A DNA stretch of 64,000 bases. Origin: Candidatus Iainarchaeum sp. (lineage in GTDB: Archaea > Iainarchaeota > Iainarchaeia > Iainarchaeales > VGJJ01). The DNA is taken from NCBI GenBank assembly GCA_016699555.1, contig CP064981.1, positions 984,950 through 1,048,949 on the forward strand. The letters run 5' to 3'. Positions 17,492-25,420 of this stretch are shown one piece after another. The notes below the pieces were generated by a model. The model was not told the DNA's origin. It was given only the letters and a program-made list of their open reading frames with translations, and searched no databases. The translations under genes were made by a program, and so were the position numbers. Every line of letters begins with the position of its first letter. Position 1 is the first letter of the stretch.

Positions 17492-17562
17492 ACTCCCCAG
17501 AAAGAAATCAGGATATATAAAATCACGCGCGACACCAACTCAACTGGCCAGAAGCAAGTCCG

Positions 17563-18789
17563 CTAGCTCAAGAGGAGCTTCACTAACCCCAAAGGAGAAA
17601 GCGTCTTCTCGCGAGGAGTCTCATTCACGAGCATCTCGCTCAGTGCCGCCGCAATCTTGGGGTTCTTTTGTGCGCGGGAGAAGATGAAATTGATCAGCGG
17701 TTTGTGCTTGGAATACTTTTGCAGTTGGTAGCTCAAATCCAACTCTGCACCCAACTCTTTCCAAACATTGGCTTCATAGGGCTGCAAAAAAGTCTGTGAG
17801 AAATCTTTCTTCTCTAATGCGAGTAATGCTTGTTGCGCAGCCAACTTTCCGGAAGTCAACGCATTTCCGATCCCTTCTCCGGTAAAGGGATCCACTAAAC
17901 AAGCCGCGTCCCCCACCAACATCGCCCCATCGAATACGAGTTTTTTCTTATATGAACCAAAGGGCAACGTCCATCCTTTGATGTCCCCGTGCAATTTTGC
18001 ATGGGCAAAGCGCGATTTGAAAGGCTCTTTCTCCAGCGCTTTCTTCATCTCATCCACTAAATTCAACTTGCGCTGCTGCATGTCCTGCATGACCATGCCT
18101 ACGCCGACATTGCACATATTCCCTTCCAGCGGAAAAATCCAAAAATAGCCCGGAATCAAATCATCCACGAAATGCAATTCGATATTATCCGTTACCCCTG
18201 AAACATTTTCATAGTATCCGCGCACGGCCACACAGTTGTGCTCGGAAGGAATTTGACTGACTTGGAGTTCGCGTGCTACGACCGAAGTGGCTCCATCGGC
18301 GCCAATCACTAAGTGCGCGCGCAACTCTTGTTCTTTTTCGAGTGAGAGGTCCTTGACTTTGACTCCGACCACTTGGGAGTGTTCTTTCAGCAATCCCGTG
18401 ACTTGGACTCTCTCGCGGAACTGGCATACTTTGGTGGCGTGTTCAAAGAGCACATTGTCCAAAATTTCTCTGCGCACACAATAGGCATTCGTTTCCACTT
18501 CCCCGGGTTTGCTCATGGAAACGACGAATGATTTGCCGTTCGGCGCGGAAAGCAGAACGCCCTTGACCTTTCCATTGGGTTTGGCTGCGACCTTTTCTTT
18601 GATTCCCAATTCTTGCAAGACTTTGAGGCTTTTTCCTGAGACAGCGTCTCCACACGTCTTATCGCGGGGAAAAGAGGCCTTGTCCAGCAAGAGAACAGAA
18701 ACCCCTTTTTCTCCCAAAAAACGGGCACAGGCCGAGCCGCCAGGACCGCCTCCGACGATAATGACGTCAAAATCCACAGGATGGGACAT
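17563..18789 (-). CDS. Geranylgeranyl reductase family FAD-dependent oxidoreductase
   Basis: 408 residues. Enzymes of this family saturate the isoprenoid chains of archaeal membrane lipids. FAD-binding motif VGGGPGGSACARFLGEKG near the N-terminus, the PxxKxCGD-type motif (FPRDKTCGDAV), middle ADGATSVVARELQV and C-terminal FAD motif GDAACLVDPFTGEGIGNALTSG. The start at 18789 removes a Pro/Arg-rich in-frame extension that overlaps the promoter region. Divergent from L10e. Some homologues act on other prenyl substrates, so the exact substrate is inferred. Confidence 0.88.
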   Translation of the reverse strand: MSHPVDFDVIIVGGGPGGSACARFLGEKGVSVLLLDKASFPRDKTCGDAVSGKSLKVLQELGIKEKVAAKPNGKVKGVLLSAPNGKSFVVSMSKPGEVETNAYCVRREILDNVLFEHATKVCQFRERVQVTGLLKEHSQVVGVKVKDLSLEKEQELRAHLVIGADGATSVVARELQVSQIPSEHNCVAVRGYYENVSGVTDNIELHFVDDLIPGYFWIFPLEGNMCNVGVGMVMQDMQQRKLNLVDEMKKALEKEPFKSRFAHAKLHGDIKGWTLPFGSYKKKLVFDGAMLVGDAACLVDPFTGEGIGNALTSGKLAAQQALLALEKKDFSQTFLQPYEANVWKELGAELDLSYQLQKYSKHKPLINFIFSRAQKNPKIAAALSEMLVNETPREKTLSPLGLVKLLLS

Positions 18790-18889
18790 ATAGTTGAAAG
18801 AGGCCCCAATAGGCAGATAAACCCCTTTTATGGGCCCTAAGGGAGGAAGGGGGGAAGGTCGGCGGCTTGATTTATAATACTTATCCAGG

Positions 18890-18922
18890 GGTTTTTGGGT
18901 ATTATCCCCTTCGAAAAAGGGG
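18890..18922 (+). promoter_or_regulatory. Alternative hairpins in the L10e leader
   Basis: CCCCTT (18906-18911) can pair with AAGGGG (18917-18922) around loop CGAAA, or with AGGGG upstream (about 18890-18894). The two pairings exclude each other. The downstream hairpin ends 16 bases before the L10e ATG. A box GATTTATAATAC (about 18868-18879) would give a leader of roughly 40 bases containing both. Regulation is inferred only. Confidence 0.4.
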
Positions 18923-18938
18923 CTCATGGACTGATGTT

Positions 18939-19688
18939 ATGGGATTACGACCTGCACACTGCTATCGCGGAATCGACAAGCCAGCTTACACGCGCTTAGC
19001 CGTTACGAAGCACGACAAAAACTTCATCGGAACCTCTCCTCACTTGAAGATCCGCCAGTTCAACATGGGAAATCCTGCGCCTGAATATACGCACATCATC
19101 GACTTGGTCAATTCCTCCAATATGCACCACCAGTTGCGCGACAACGCCATTGAAGCCACGCGCCAGAACATCAACCGTTACTTGGGACACAAGCTCGGAA
19201 AGGAAGGATACTTCATGCGTATCCGCGTGTACCCCTATCACATTCTCCGCGAAAACAAGCAAGCACAGGGAGCAGGAGCGGATCGTGTTTCCCAAGGAAT
19301 GTCTCATCCCTTCGGAAGACCCATTGGAAGAGCCGCACGCGTGCGCCCCAACCAAATCATCATGTCTTTGCTCGTGAACGAGAGCAATCTCAAGGTCGCC
19401 AAGCACGCCCTATTGCGCGCCGCCCCCAAATTCGGGTTCGATATTGCGTTGAACGTGCATAACGACACCGCCAGCCTCGGAACGCGCCCTTCCAAGCAGA
19501 TCGAAGAAAAGGTGGAAGTCAAAGCCGTTGCCGCAGCCGAAGGGGCAGCCGCCACCGCAGAAGCCGGAAAAGAAGGCGCTCCCGCAGCCGCTGCAGGAAA
19601 GGACGCCAAAGCTCCTGCTGGAAAAGATGCCAAAGGAGCCGCTGCAGCGAAGCCTGCCGCTGGCAAAGCCGATGCCAAGAAGAAATAA
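18939..19688 (+). CDS. rpl10e: Large-subunit ribosomal protein L10e (uL16 family)
   Basis: 249 residues. The first ~185 are a normal archaeal L10e, from MGLRPAHCYRGIDKPAYTR through GKEGYFMRIRVYPYHILRENK, the QGAGADRVSQGMSHPFG loop and RPNQIIMSL, which sits near the tRNA elbow in the large subunit. The last ~60 residues are low-complexity Ala/Lys/Gly (repeats such as AAAGKDAKAPAGKDAKGAAAAK), an unusual extension. A hairpin precedes the start; repeat element 3 follows the stop. Confidence 0.95.
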   Translation: MGLRPAHCYRGIDKPAYTRLAVTKHDKNFIGTSPHLKIRQFNMGNPAPEYTHIIDLVNSSNMHHQLRDNAIEATRQNINRYLGHKLGKEGYFMRIRVYPYHILRENKQAQGAGADRVSQGMSHPFGRPIGRAARVRPNQIIMSLLVNESNLKVAKHALLRAAPKFGFDIALNVHNDTASLGTRPSKQIEEKVEVKAVAAAEGAAATAEAGKEGAPAAAAGKDAKAPAGKDAKGAAAAKPAAGKADAKKK

Positions 19689-19690
19689 TT

Positions 19691-19741
19691 CGCCGTTTTC
19701 GTCCGGCGGCAACGAGAACAGGTATTGCAATGCAATACCTG
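19691..19741. repeat. Hairpin repeat element, copy 3 (inverted H3-H2)
   Basis: Present in reverse orientation. H3 19691-19708: CGCCG, 8-base loop, CGGCG. Spacer GCAACGAGAA is the complement of the TTCTCG.. spacer seen in copy 4. H2 19719-19741: CAGGTATTGC, loop AAT, GCAATACCTG. After H2, GATTTTTGAT corresponds to the inverted H1-H2 spacer (ATCAAAAATC), and the Dph2 ATG at 19752 stands where H1 would begin. Confidence 0.75.
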
Positions 19742-19751
19742 ATTTTTGATT

Positions 19752-20768
19752 ATGGATTCACGCATTCATTTACACGAACTCATTGCACAGGTCAAGCAGC
19801 GTAATCCGCAGTTGGTTTGCTTGCAAATCCCTGAAGGACTCAAGTTCAACGTTACTGAAATTGAGGATGCTTTCTCCAAGGAAAACATTCCCGTGATTAC
19901 AATTCTCGATCCTTCTTTTGGCGCGTGCGATATCGCCGATGATAAGGCCAAATTGTTAGGCGCGGACTTGTTGGTGCATTTCGGCCACGCCAAAATGATG
20001 CATACCGCGCAGAATGTCATCTATTGGCCTGTGTTTTATGATTTCGACGATCGGTTTGTGCAAGATGCGGTTGCAGCATTGAAGAAAGACACATTCTTCT
20101 CTGCGCATAAAAAAATAGGATTGTTCGTGACGATCCAGTTCCATTCTAATCTTGAAAAAATCAGAAAAGGCCTCGAAGAAGGCGGATTCGAAGTGCACAC
20201 GGGAAAAGGCGACTTGCTCGAAGGGCAAATCCTCGGATGCGATGCCTCTGCACGCAATACCATCTCGGAAAAATGCGATGCGTTTCTTTACTTCGGCGAT
20301 GGTTACTTCCATTCGCTCGCCGTAGCGTACGCCAGCGACAAGCCCACGTACCAATTCAATCCCTTCACGAAGGAATTGGAGCACCTGAATGCGTATCGCG
20401 AAAAACTATTGCGCGTGCGTTCTGGCCTCATCAACAAAGCCATGGATGCACAGACGTTCGGAATTATTGTTTGCACCAAGAAAGGGCAAATGCGCAAAAC
20501 GCTTGCATTGAAGACAAAAGCCATGTTGGAGGAAGCGGGAAAGAAAGCCTATCTCTTCTGCATGGACCATATTACGCCGCAGTCGCTCATCGGCGTGCAA
20601 TGCGATGCCTATGTGAATACGGCATGTACACGTATTGCGATTGACGACGCCCAAAATTACACGAAGCCCATGTTGACTCCCGCCGAGGTTGAAATTCTTG
20701 TAGGACAACGCACGTTTGCCAATTACAAACTCGATGAAATCAGGCACTTCGGAACGAAAGTCGAGTAA
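19752..20768 (+). CDS. dph2: Diphthamide biosynthesis enzyme Dph2
   Basis: 338 residues. Non-classical radical-SAM enzyme that transfers the aminocarboxypropyl group of SAM to the histidine of elongation factor 2. The three [4Fe-4S] cysteines occur one per domain: Cys59 (DPSFGACD), Cys163 (ILGCDAS) and Cys292 (VNTACTRIAIDD), nearly the same positions as in the Pyrococcus enzyme. The ATG was preferred over TTG at 19746. Inverted repeat copy 3 lies directly upstream, leaving only 10 bases between its H2 hairpin and the start. Confidence 0.93.
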   Translation: MDSRIHLHELIAQVKQRNPQLVCLQIPEGLKFNVTEIEDAFSKENIPVITILDPSFGACDIADDKAKLLGADLLVHFGHAKMMHTAQNVIYWPVFYDFDDRFVQDAVAALKKDTFFSAHKKIGLFVTIQFHSNLEKIRKGLEEGGFEVHTGKGDLLEGQILGCDASARNTISEKCDAFLYFGDGYFHSLAVAYASDKPTYQFNPFTKELEHLNAYREKLLRVRSGLINKAMDAQTFGIIVCTKKGQMRKTLALKTKAMLEEAGKKAYLFCMDHITPQSLIGVQCDAYVNTACTRIAIDDAQNYTKPMLTPAEVEILVGQRTFANYKLDEIRHFGTKVE

Positions 20769-21431
20769 TTACTTTTTGCTTGAAAAGATAGCATCACTGA
20801 GCTGTTTCCACATCTTATTTTGGTGTTCCGCAATAAATGTGAATCCTTCAATTACTTTTTGTGGGCTTTTATCCCATATTTCTTGGAGGTCTTTGCTTGT
20901 CATTTCAAAGTGATTGGCATTTTTGTGGACTTCAAAGAAACGTAATGCTGGACCGCTGACTCCAATGCTTTTTGCTGTTTTTTCTAAATCTTCATAGTCT
21001 AAGTTGTCCAATCGCTCATAACCAGTAAAAGCTGCAGCGCATGTGTCCCAATCTTTTTCCTTGAGGAAATTCCAATGGCCTTGATTGTATTCGTGCAAAA
21101 AGGGCCAATATGTCTCGGGCGTTCCAACGCTTGCTCCGAGGCTATTGGCAAAATGGAGATAGAGTTGTTCATGTGATGGGCCGTGGCGACCAAATTCTTC
21201 TCTAAAATTATCCACGATCATTTCTTTGGCTTCAAATGTCGGGGCTTTGTTCCCCATGATCCACATAAACTCATGAAAGCGACCGCGTGCGTAGTAGAAG
21301 AGCTGTGCAAACAGTTGTTTTTGATGATTATTCCAATGTTTCGTTCGTTCCGTATCAAATAGAGCAATTTGTTGATGCGCATCCTGATTACGCTGATCCC
21401 ACTTACTAATGAATGAGGCGAGTGACTGCAT
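20769..21431 (-). CDS. Heme-oxygenase-like metallo-oxidase (CADD/PqqC/TenA-like fold)
   Basis: 220 residues, all-helical. NFREEFGRHGPSHEQLYLHF, GYERLDNLDYEDLEK and FFEVHKNANHFEM match the metal-ligand helices of the heme-oxygenase-like di-metal oxidase superfamily; candidate ligands are Glu78/79, His87, Glu139 and His169, while the last pair is changed compared with CADD (Asn173, Glu176), so metal content is uncertain. Members oxidise small metabolites or make p-aminobenzoate. The start at 21431 is set by ACTATAATG (about 21452-21460); ATG codons at 21509 and 21527 would run through the divergent promoter. AT-richer than its neighbours (35% GC in one 60-base line counted). Faces a TrmB regulator. 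Confidence 0.68.
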   Translation of the reverse strand: MQSLASFISKWDQRNQDAHQQIALFDTERTKHWNNHQKQLFAQLFYYARGRFHEFMWIMGNKAPTFEAKEMIVDNFREEFGRHGPSHEQLYLHFANSLGASVGTPETYWPFLHEYNQGHWNFLKEKDWDTCAAAFTGYERLDNLDYEDLEKTAKSIGVSGPALRFFEVHKNANHFEMTSKDLQEIWDKSPQKVIEGFTFIAEHQNKMWKQLSDAIFSSKK

Positions 21432-21451
21432 ATCATTATTGTTTAGACGTT

Positions 21452-21497
21452 CATTATAGTCATCCTTCACCCCCTCCAGGGGGGAAGCATTATAGTA
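21452..21497. promoter_or_regulatory. Divergent promoter/operator between oxidase and TrmB regulator
   Basis: The 9-mer CATTATAGT occurs twice, at 21452-21460 and 21488-21496, each at leaderless TATA distance (about 25-26 bases) from one of the two start codons. Between them lies a dyad CCCCCT-CC-AGGGGG (21470-21483) flanked by CTTC/GAAG. This arrangement fits an operator for the adjacent regulator controlling both directions. Confidence 0.55.
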
Positions 21498-21518
21498 TGT
21501 GCGTGCCATACTTCTAGT

Positions 21519-22277
21519 ATGATTCAAACGCGCGTACTGGAAGAATTAGGTCTCAGCAAGCGCGAAATTCAAGTGTATGTCACACTCCTCAAGTTGGGAC
21601 AAACAACTACTACTCCTCTTATTCGTTCGAGTCATATTCACCCTTCTAAAGTATATGAGACGCTGGATAGGTTGATTGGAAGAGGATTAGCATCCTATAC
21701 GGTTAAGTCCAACAAAAAATATTTTCAAGCGAGTGATCCACAATCATTTGTTTCCATTATTCAGTCTAAGAAACAAGAATTACAACAACGCGAGAAGTCT
21801 ATTCATGCACTTATTCCAGAACTTAAACAACTACAAACATTAACGGAATCAAAAATAAATATTCAAATCTATGAAGGAATTGCGGGTTTGAAGAATGTTT
21901 ATGAGCGTATTTATGATCGTCTAGGAAAAGGTGAAACCCAATATATTATTGGTGCACCCAAACTAGTGAATGAAAAAATGGAAGGCTTTTTGCTTGACTG
22001 GCATAAGCGCCGAATCGAGAAAGGAATTCATTGCAAGTACATTTACAACTCGGATGCGCGAAAATACGGAGAGAAACGCACACGCATGGACTATTCAGAG
22101 GTACGCTATCTTCCATCGGAGATAATTACTCCGATGTGGATTGAGATATTTGGAAATACAGTCAGTATTGGCCACATCAAGAAAACGGGTGCAGTGATGC
22201 TCTTGATTGAAGATAAGGAAATTGCACAGGGATACTTGGAATATTTTAGTGTGCTGTGGAAAGTTTCCACTAAATAG
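21519..22277 (+). CDS. TrmB-type transcriptional regulator
   Basis: 252 residues. N-terminal winged helix (LEELGLSKREIQVYVTLLKLGQTTTTPLIRSSHIHPSKVYETLDRLIGRGLAS), a coiled-coil dimer helix (IQSKKQELQQREKSIHALIPELKQLQTL) and a C-terminal sensor domain of about 140 residues, as in TrmB-family sugar or metabolite regulators. The effector is unknown. AT-rich codon use, unlike flanking Dph2 and aRF1, suggests it was acquired together with the divergent oxidase gene. It probably controls that gene and itself through the dyad at 21470. Confidence 0.85.
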   Translation: MIQTRVLEELGLSKREIQVYVTLLKLGQTTTTPLIRSSHIHPSKVYETLDRLIGRGLASYTVKSNKKYFQASDPQSFVSIIQSKKQELQQREKSIHALIPELKQLQTLTESKINIQIYEGIAGLKNVYERIYDRLGKGETQYIIGAPKLVNEKMEGFLLDWHKRRIEKGIHCKYIYNSDARKYGEKRTRMDYSEVRYLPSEIITPMWIEIFGNTVSIGHIKKTGAVMLLIEDKEIAQGYLEYFSVLWKVSTK

Positions 22278-23210
22278 TTATTCTTCGTCTTTTGAGAATC
22301 TTTTTTTCACGCGCAGCTCTGGAAGCGCGTCTTTCTGGGAAGTGATGCGCGTGCCGTCAAAATCATCTCCTTCGATTGCATGCGGCAACTGACTGATGTG
22401 TTTGCCCCACAACAAAACCGTTTCGATCTTTCCGCGCGCGAGAATAAGCGAGGTGAAAGGGTCCACGATGAAGGAAGCATCATTCTCTTGCGCCGCTTCA
22501 TTCGCCATCTTAGCAAACTTGGAGTGCGATAACGTATTTGTTGGAATTTCATTTTCCGTGAGCAAGATGCACTTGGCATTCGTTTTTTCCGCTAGCGTGG
22601 CAGCGCGGGCTTCCGCGGAAATGGATTCTTTTCCGCCCATGACGATGGTGATCTCCCCATTCCGGAGCGCGGCAACCGCATCCTGCATCTCCTCACAGAC
22701 GCGCGGGTGCGCATTCGCGAGCAGGCGCAAAACCAGTGCCGCATTCAAGAAAGAAGAAGAGGCGATGTGGGCTTCGATTTCATTGATGGGAAGGCCTAAC
22801 TGTCGGGCAGTTTTGCCTACAATCCGGGAGTGGGGAGACTCCCCTACGACGAGAGCAATATCCTTGCCATTCGCATGGAGGGATTCGACCTTTCGTGCGA
22901 GCGAGGTCAGCCAGGAAAGGTGAAAACTGCCCCCTCGGAAGACTAAGGAGCCGGGAACCATCATCACAACGGTCTCCCGGGGGGTTTTCTCTTCTAAGGG
23001 GCGAGAAAAACCGCTTTCAGGGCCATTTTCTAGCGGAAAAGAGCCTTCGGATGCATTAAATGGGGCCTCGGAATCGCTTTTTGGGCTTTCTTCGAGGGGT
23101 TCAGCGGGAGGGGTGATTTCGGCCTCTTCGGGGGAATCGGTATCCTTCTGCGAAGAAGCGGCTGTGGAGGAATTGGAAGGGGTTTGAGCGAATAAGTCGA
23201 ATAGGTCCAT
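22278..23210 (-). CDS. Amino-acid-kinase-fold protein, divergent UMP-kinase-like, with disordered N-terminus
   Basis: 310 residues. The first ~75 residues are Ser/Pro/Glu-rich and probably disordered. The rest follows archaeal UMP kinase (PyrH): PGSLVFRGG in place of the SLGGS phosphate loop, VVGESPHSRIVGKTARQLGLP, ASSSFLNAALVLRLL, IVMGGKES, and a terminal GTRI. The DGVY.DP nucleotide segment is degenerate, and several glycines of the phosphate loops are lost, so catalysis is doubtful. A GTG codon at 23237 is an alternative start; TTTTTATAG at 23268-23276 is the likely promoter. Confidence 0.65.
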   Translation of the reverse strand: MDLFDLFAQTPSNSSTAASSQKDTDSPEEAEITPPAEPLEESPKSDSEAPFNASEGSFPLENGPESGFSRPLEEKTPRETVVMMVPGSLVFRGGSFHLSWLTSLARKVESLHANGKDIALVVGESPHSRIVGKTARQLGLPINEIEAHIASSSFLNAALVLRLLANAHPRVCEEMQDAVAALRNGEITIVMGGKESISAEARAATLAEKTNAKCILLTENEIPTNTLSHSKFAKMANEAAQENDASFIVDPFTSLILARGKIETVLLWGKHISQLPHAIEGDDFDGTRITSQKDALPELRVKKRFSKDEE

Positions 23211-23325
23211 ATGGACACACCTACAAAGGAAGTGCACACACCGCCACCCTGAGAAACGCTAACCCCCTATAAAAAGGTGTTGCCGCCCTGATTTTATAGC
23301 ACGCAAGGGCGCATTCGAGATTGGT

Positions 23326-24579
23326 ATGCAAAAAGATTCACAGATGGTCGAAGTCGATTCCGCCGAGCTGGCGGTATTCAAGAAGAAGCTCAAGGAGCTG
23401 GCCAGCTATCATGGGAGGGGAACGGAACTCATCTCGGTGTATATCCCCAATGCCACGGACCGTTCGACGGTGATGAACCAATTGGCCACGGAAATGTCCC
23501 AATCCTCCAACATCAAATCCCCCCAAACACGCAAGAATGTCCAGTCGGCACTGAAGAAGATTTCCAATTTCTTGAAACAAATCAACTTCCAACTCCCCGC
23601 AAACGGGATCGTCGTCTTTTCGGGAAATATTTCAGAGGTGGAAGGACGCAATGACTTGCGCCTGTTCACCGTCAAGCCCATCAAACCCCTGCGCACCAAA
23701 CTCTATTGGTGCGATTCTTCTTTTCATTTGGATCCCTTGTCGGAAATGGTCGTGCCAACGGAAATCTATGCCTTTGTAGTGATGGACAAACGCGAGGCCA
23801 CAATCGCATTGTTGATCGGGAAACGCTATGAAATCGTAGGACACTTCACCTCCATGGTTGCCGGCAAGACACGCGCAGGTGGACAGTCTGCACAACGCTT
23901 TGAGCGCTTGAGAGAAGAAGCGGCGCAGGAATTCTACCGCAAAGTATGCGACAAGGTCAATCAGGCATTAGTGAATTATGGAGACAAACTCAAAGGAATC
24001 ATCGTCGGAGGGCCAGGCCAGACGAAACGCCATTTCTTGGAAACCGAGCACTTGGATTATCGCTTGAAAGACAAAGTCATTGGAATCCTGGATTTATCGT
24101 ACACCGATGAAAGCGGTATCCGCGAAATCATCCAACTCTCGGACGAAATCCTACGCAACACCGGATTGATGCAAGAAAAGAAAGTATTGGAAGTTTTCTT
24201 ACGCGAAGTGGTGAAAGACGGTTTAGCCACGTATGGAAACAAAGAAGTCGAGCAAGCATTGGAAGCCGGAAAAATCAAGCAATTGATTTTGTCCGAAGGA
24301 CTCACATGGCGCATCGTGAAAATGAAATGCGTGAATTGCGGGGAAGAAATAACAAGGGTATTGAAGGATGTGCACGAAGCCTTTGACGAAACCGAAGTCA
24401 AATGCCCCAAGTGCGCTTCTGCCGTTGAAGTCGTGGAAGAAACGGATTATTTGGACCACTTGCTCGAGACTGCTCATGCAATGGGAACGGAAACCGTAGT
24501 TGTTTCAACCGACACACCCGAAGGCGAGCAATTCCTCAAATCCTTTGGCGGGATCGGGGCGCTGTTGCGGTACAAATAG
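23326..24579 (+). CDS. prf1: Peptide chain release factor aRF1 (eRF1 family)
   Basis: 417 residues. Recognises all three stop codons and triggers peptide release. Stop-codon motifs NIKS (62-65) and YWCDSSF (127-133, the YxCxxxF element) in domain 1; GGQ (185-187, in AGKTRAGGQSAQRF) in domain 2; a zinc-binding mini-domain with C-x2-C pairs (CVNCGEE and CPKCAS) in domain 3. The TATA-like ATTTTATAG at 23291-23299 lies at leaderless distance. Confidence 0.97.
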   Translation: MQKDSQMVEVDSAELAVFKKKLKELASYHGRGTELISVYIPNATDRSTVMNQLATEMSQSSNIKSPQTRKNVQSALKKISNFLKQINFQLPANGIVVFSGNISEVEGRNDLRLFTVKPIKPLRTKLYWCDSSFHLDPLSEMVVPTEIYAFVVMDKREATIALLIGKRYEIVGHFTSMVAGKTRAGGQSAQRFERLREEAAQEFYRKVCDKVNQALVNYGDKLKGIIVGGPGQTKRHFLETEHLDYRLKDKVIGILDLSYTDESGIREIIQLSDEILRNTGLMQEKKVLEVFLREVVKDGLATYGNKEVEQALEAGKIKQLILSEGLTWRIVKMKCVNCGEEITRVLKDVHEAFDETEVKCPKCASAVEVVEETDYLDHLLETAHAMGTETVVVSTDTPEGEQFLKSFGGIGALLRYK

Positions 24580-24580
24580 C

Positions 24581-25369
24581 TCATTCCGACTCGAGAAGAA
24601 AGAGGGTATATTTTCCGTCTTTTGTTTTTACTGCTTTTTTGGCCATACTTTTTAGCACACGCTCAACCGTCCTGTAAAGCCCTTTTGATTCTACATGTCC
24701 TTTGGCATATGCTTGGTTGTCCCAGTTAATCAGTGCAATTCTCCTTGCACCGCTTTCTAATATAGCATTTGAAATATGATTGGCTAAAAATATATACCAC
24801 TTTTGTCCAGCCATTTCTTGCGACATAGAACCAGGAAATCCTCTTTGGCCCTGAATGGATTCTATCGTTAATGCATGCAGATTCCGATTATAGGCTAAGC
24901 CAATCCAACCATGTAACTCATTGCCAATATATGCTCCAACATCAAATTCACCCTCATGATGTTTTCTCTTTAATCGAACAGTAAATGGAGTCATATCTAT
25001 TTGTTCTGCAAATCTTCTAACGCGATCCTGTGCTACCGGATCATTATGGTATCTTTTCAGAATCTCAGTGACTGTGTCACGGTGGGTAATCTCACTAGGA
25101 ACATTACGCTTGCGTCTTTCGCCCACCACGTAATACTGCCCCGTCGCTTCTTCGAGTGTCTTCAACAATTTCAAATAGTGTCCAACTTCACTCTTTTTCA
25201 CACCCATTTCATGCTCGACCGTTTTCTTTCCCTGTTGGACGACATCAAATGGCAACATTGCGTTCATTTCCTCCCGCTCTTTTGCGAGAGCAGCTAATGA
25301 TTTACGTGCTTTTTCTGATCGTGTAAAATAACGGTGCAACTGCTTTCGGATATGCCTTATAGGCCTCAT
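24581..25369 (-). CDS. Hypothetical protein, AT-rich, possible transferase fold
   Basis: 262 residues, not recognised. The N-terminal third is basic and helical (MRPIRHIRKQLHRYFTRSEKARKS). The C-terminal half has a strand/helix pattern (YIGNELHGWIGLAY; LTIESIQGQRG; HISNAILESGARRIALINWDNQAYAKGH) that recalls GNAT-like folds, as a weak impression. One 60-base line counted at 30% GC against about 50% next door, so recent acquisition is likely. The start at 25369 (not 25390) is chosen because the longer form would cover the shared TATA box. Confidence 0.5.
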   Translation of the reverse strand: MRPIRHIRKQLHRYFTRSEKARKSLAALAKEREEMNAMLPFDVVQQGKKTVEHEMGVKKSEVGHYLKLLKTLEEATGQYYVVGERRKRNVPSEITHRDTVTEILKRYHNDPVAQDRVRRFAEQIDMTPFTVRLKRKHHEGEFDVGAYIGNELHGWIGLAYNRNLHALTIESIQGQRGFPGSMSQEMAGQKWYIFLANHISNAILESGARRIALINWDNQAYAKGHVESKGLYRTVERVLKSMAKKAVKTKDGKYTLFLLESE

Positions 25370-25390
25370 AGTCAAAAAAAACGTTGTCAT

Positions 25391-25399
25391 AAATAATAA
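25391..25399. promoter_or_regulatory. AT box shared by divergent leaderless genes
   Basis: AAATAATAA is centred 26 bases from both start codons: the minus-strand ATG at 25369 and the TruD ATG at 25421. It is the only AT-rich box in the 51-base gap. Confidence 0.5.
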
Positions 25400-25420
25400 C
25401 CCTTTGTTTCAGTTACTATC

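Noticed and set aside
18790..18927. 46-residue N-terminal extension of geranylgeranyl reductase
   Set aside because: Pro/Arg-rich, overlaps the divergent L10e leader, and the FAD motif starts right after the Met at 18789.
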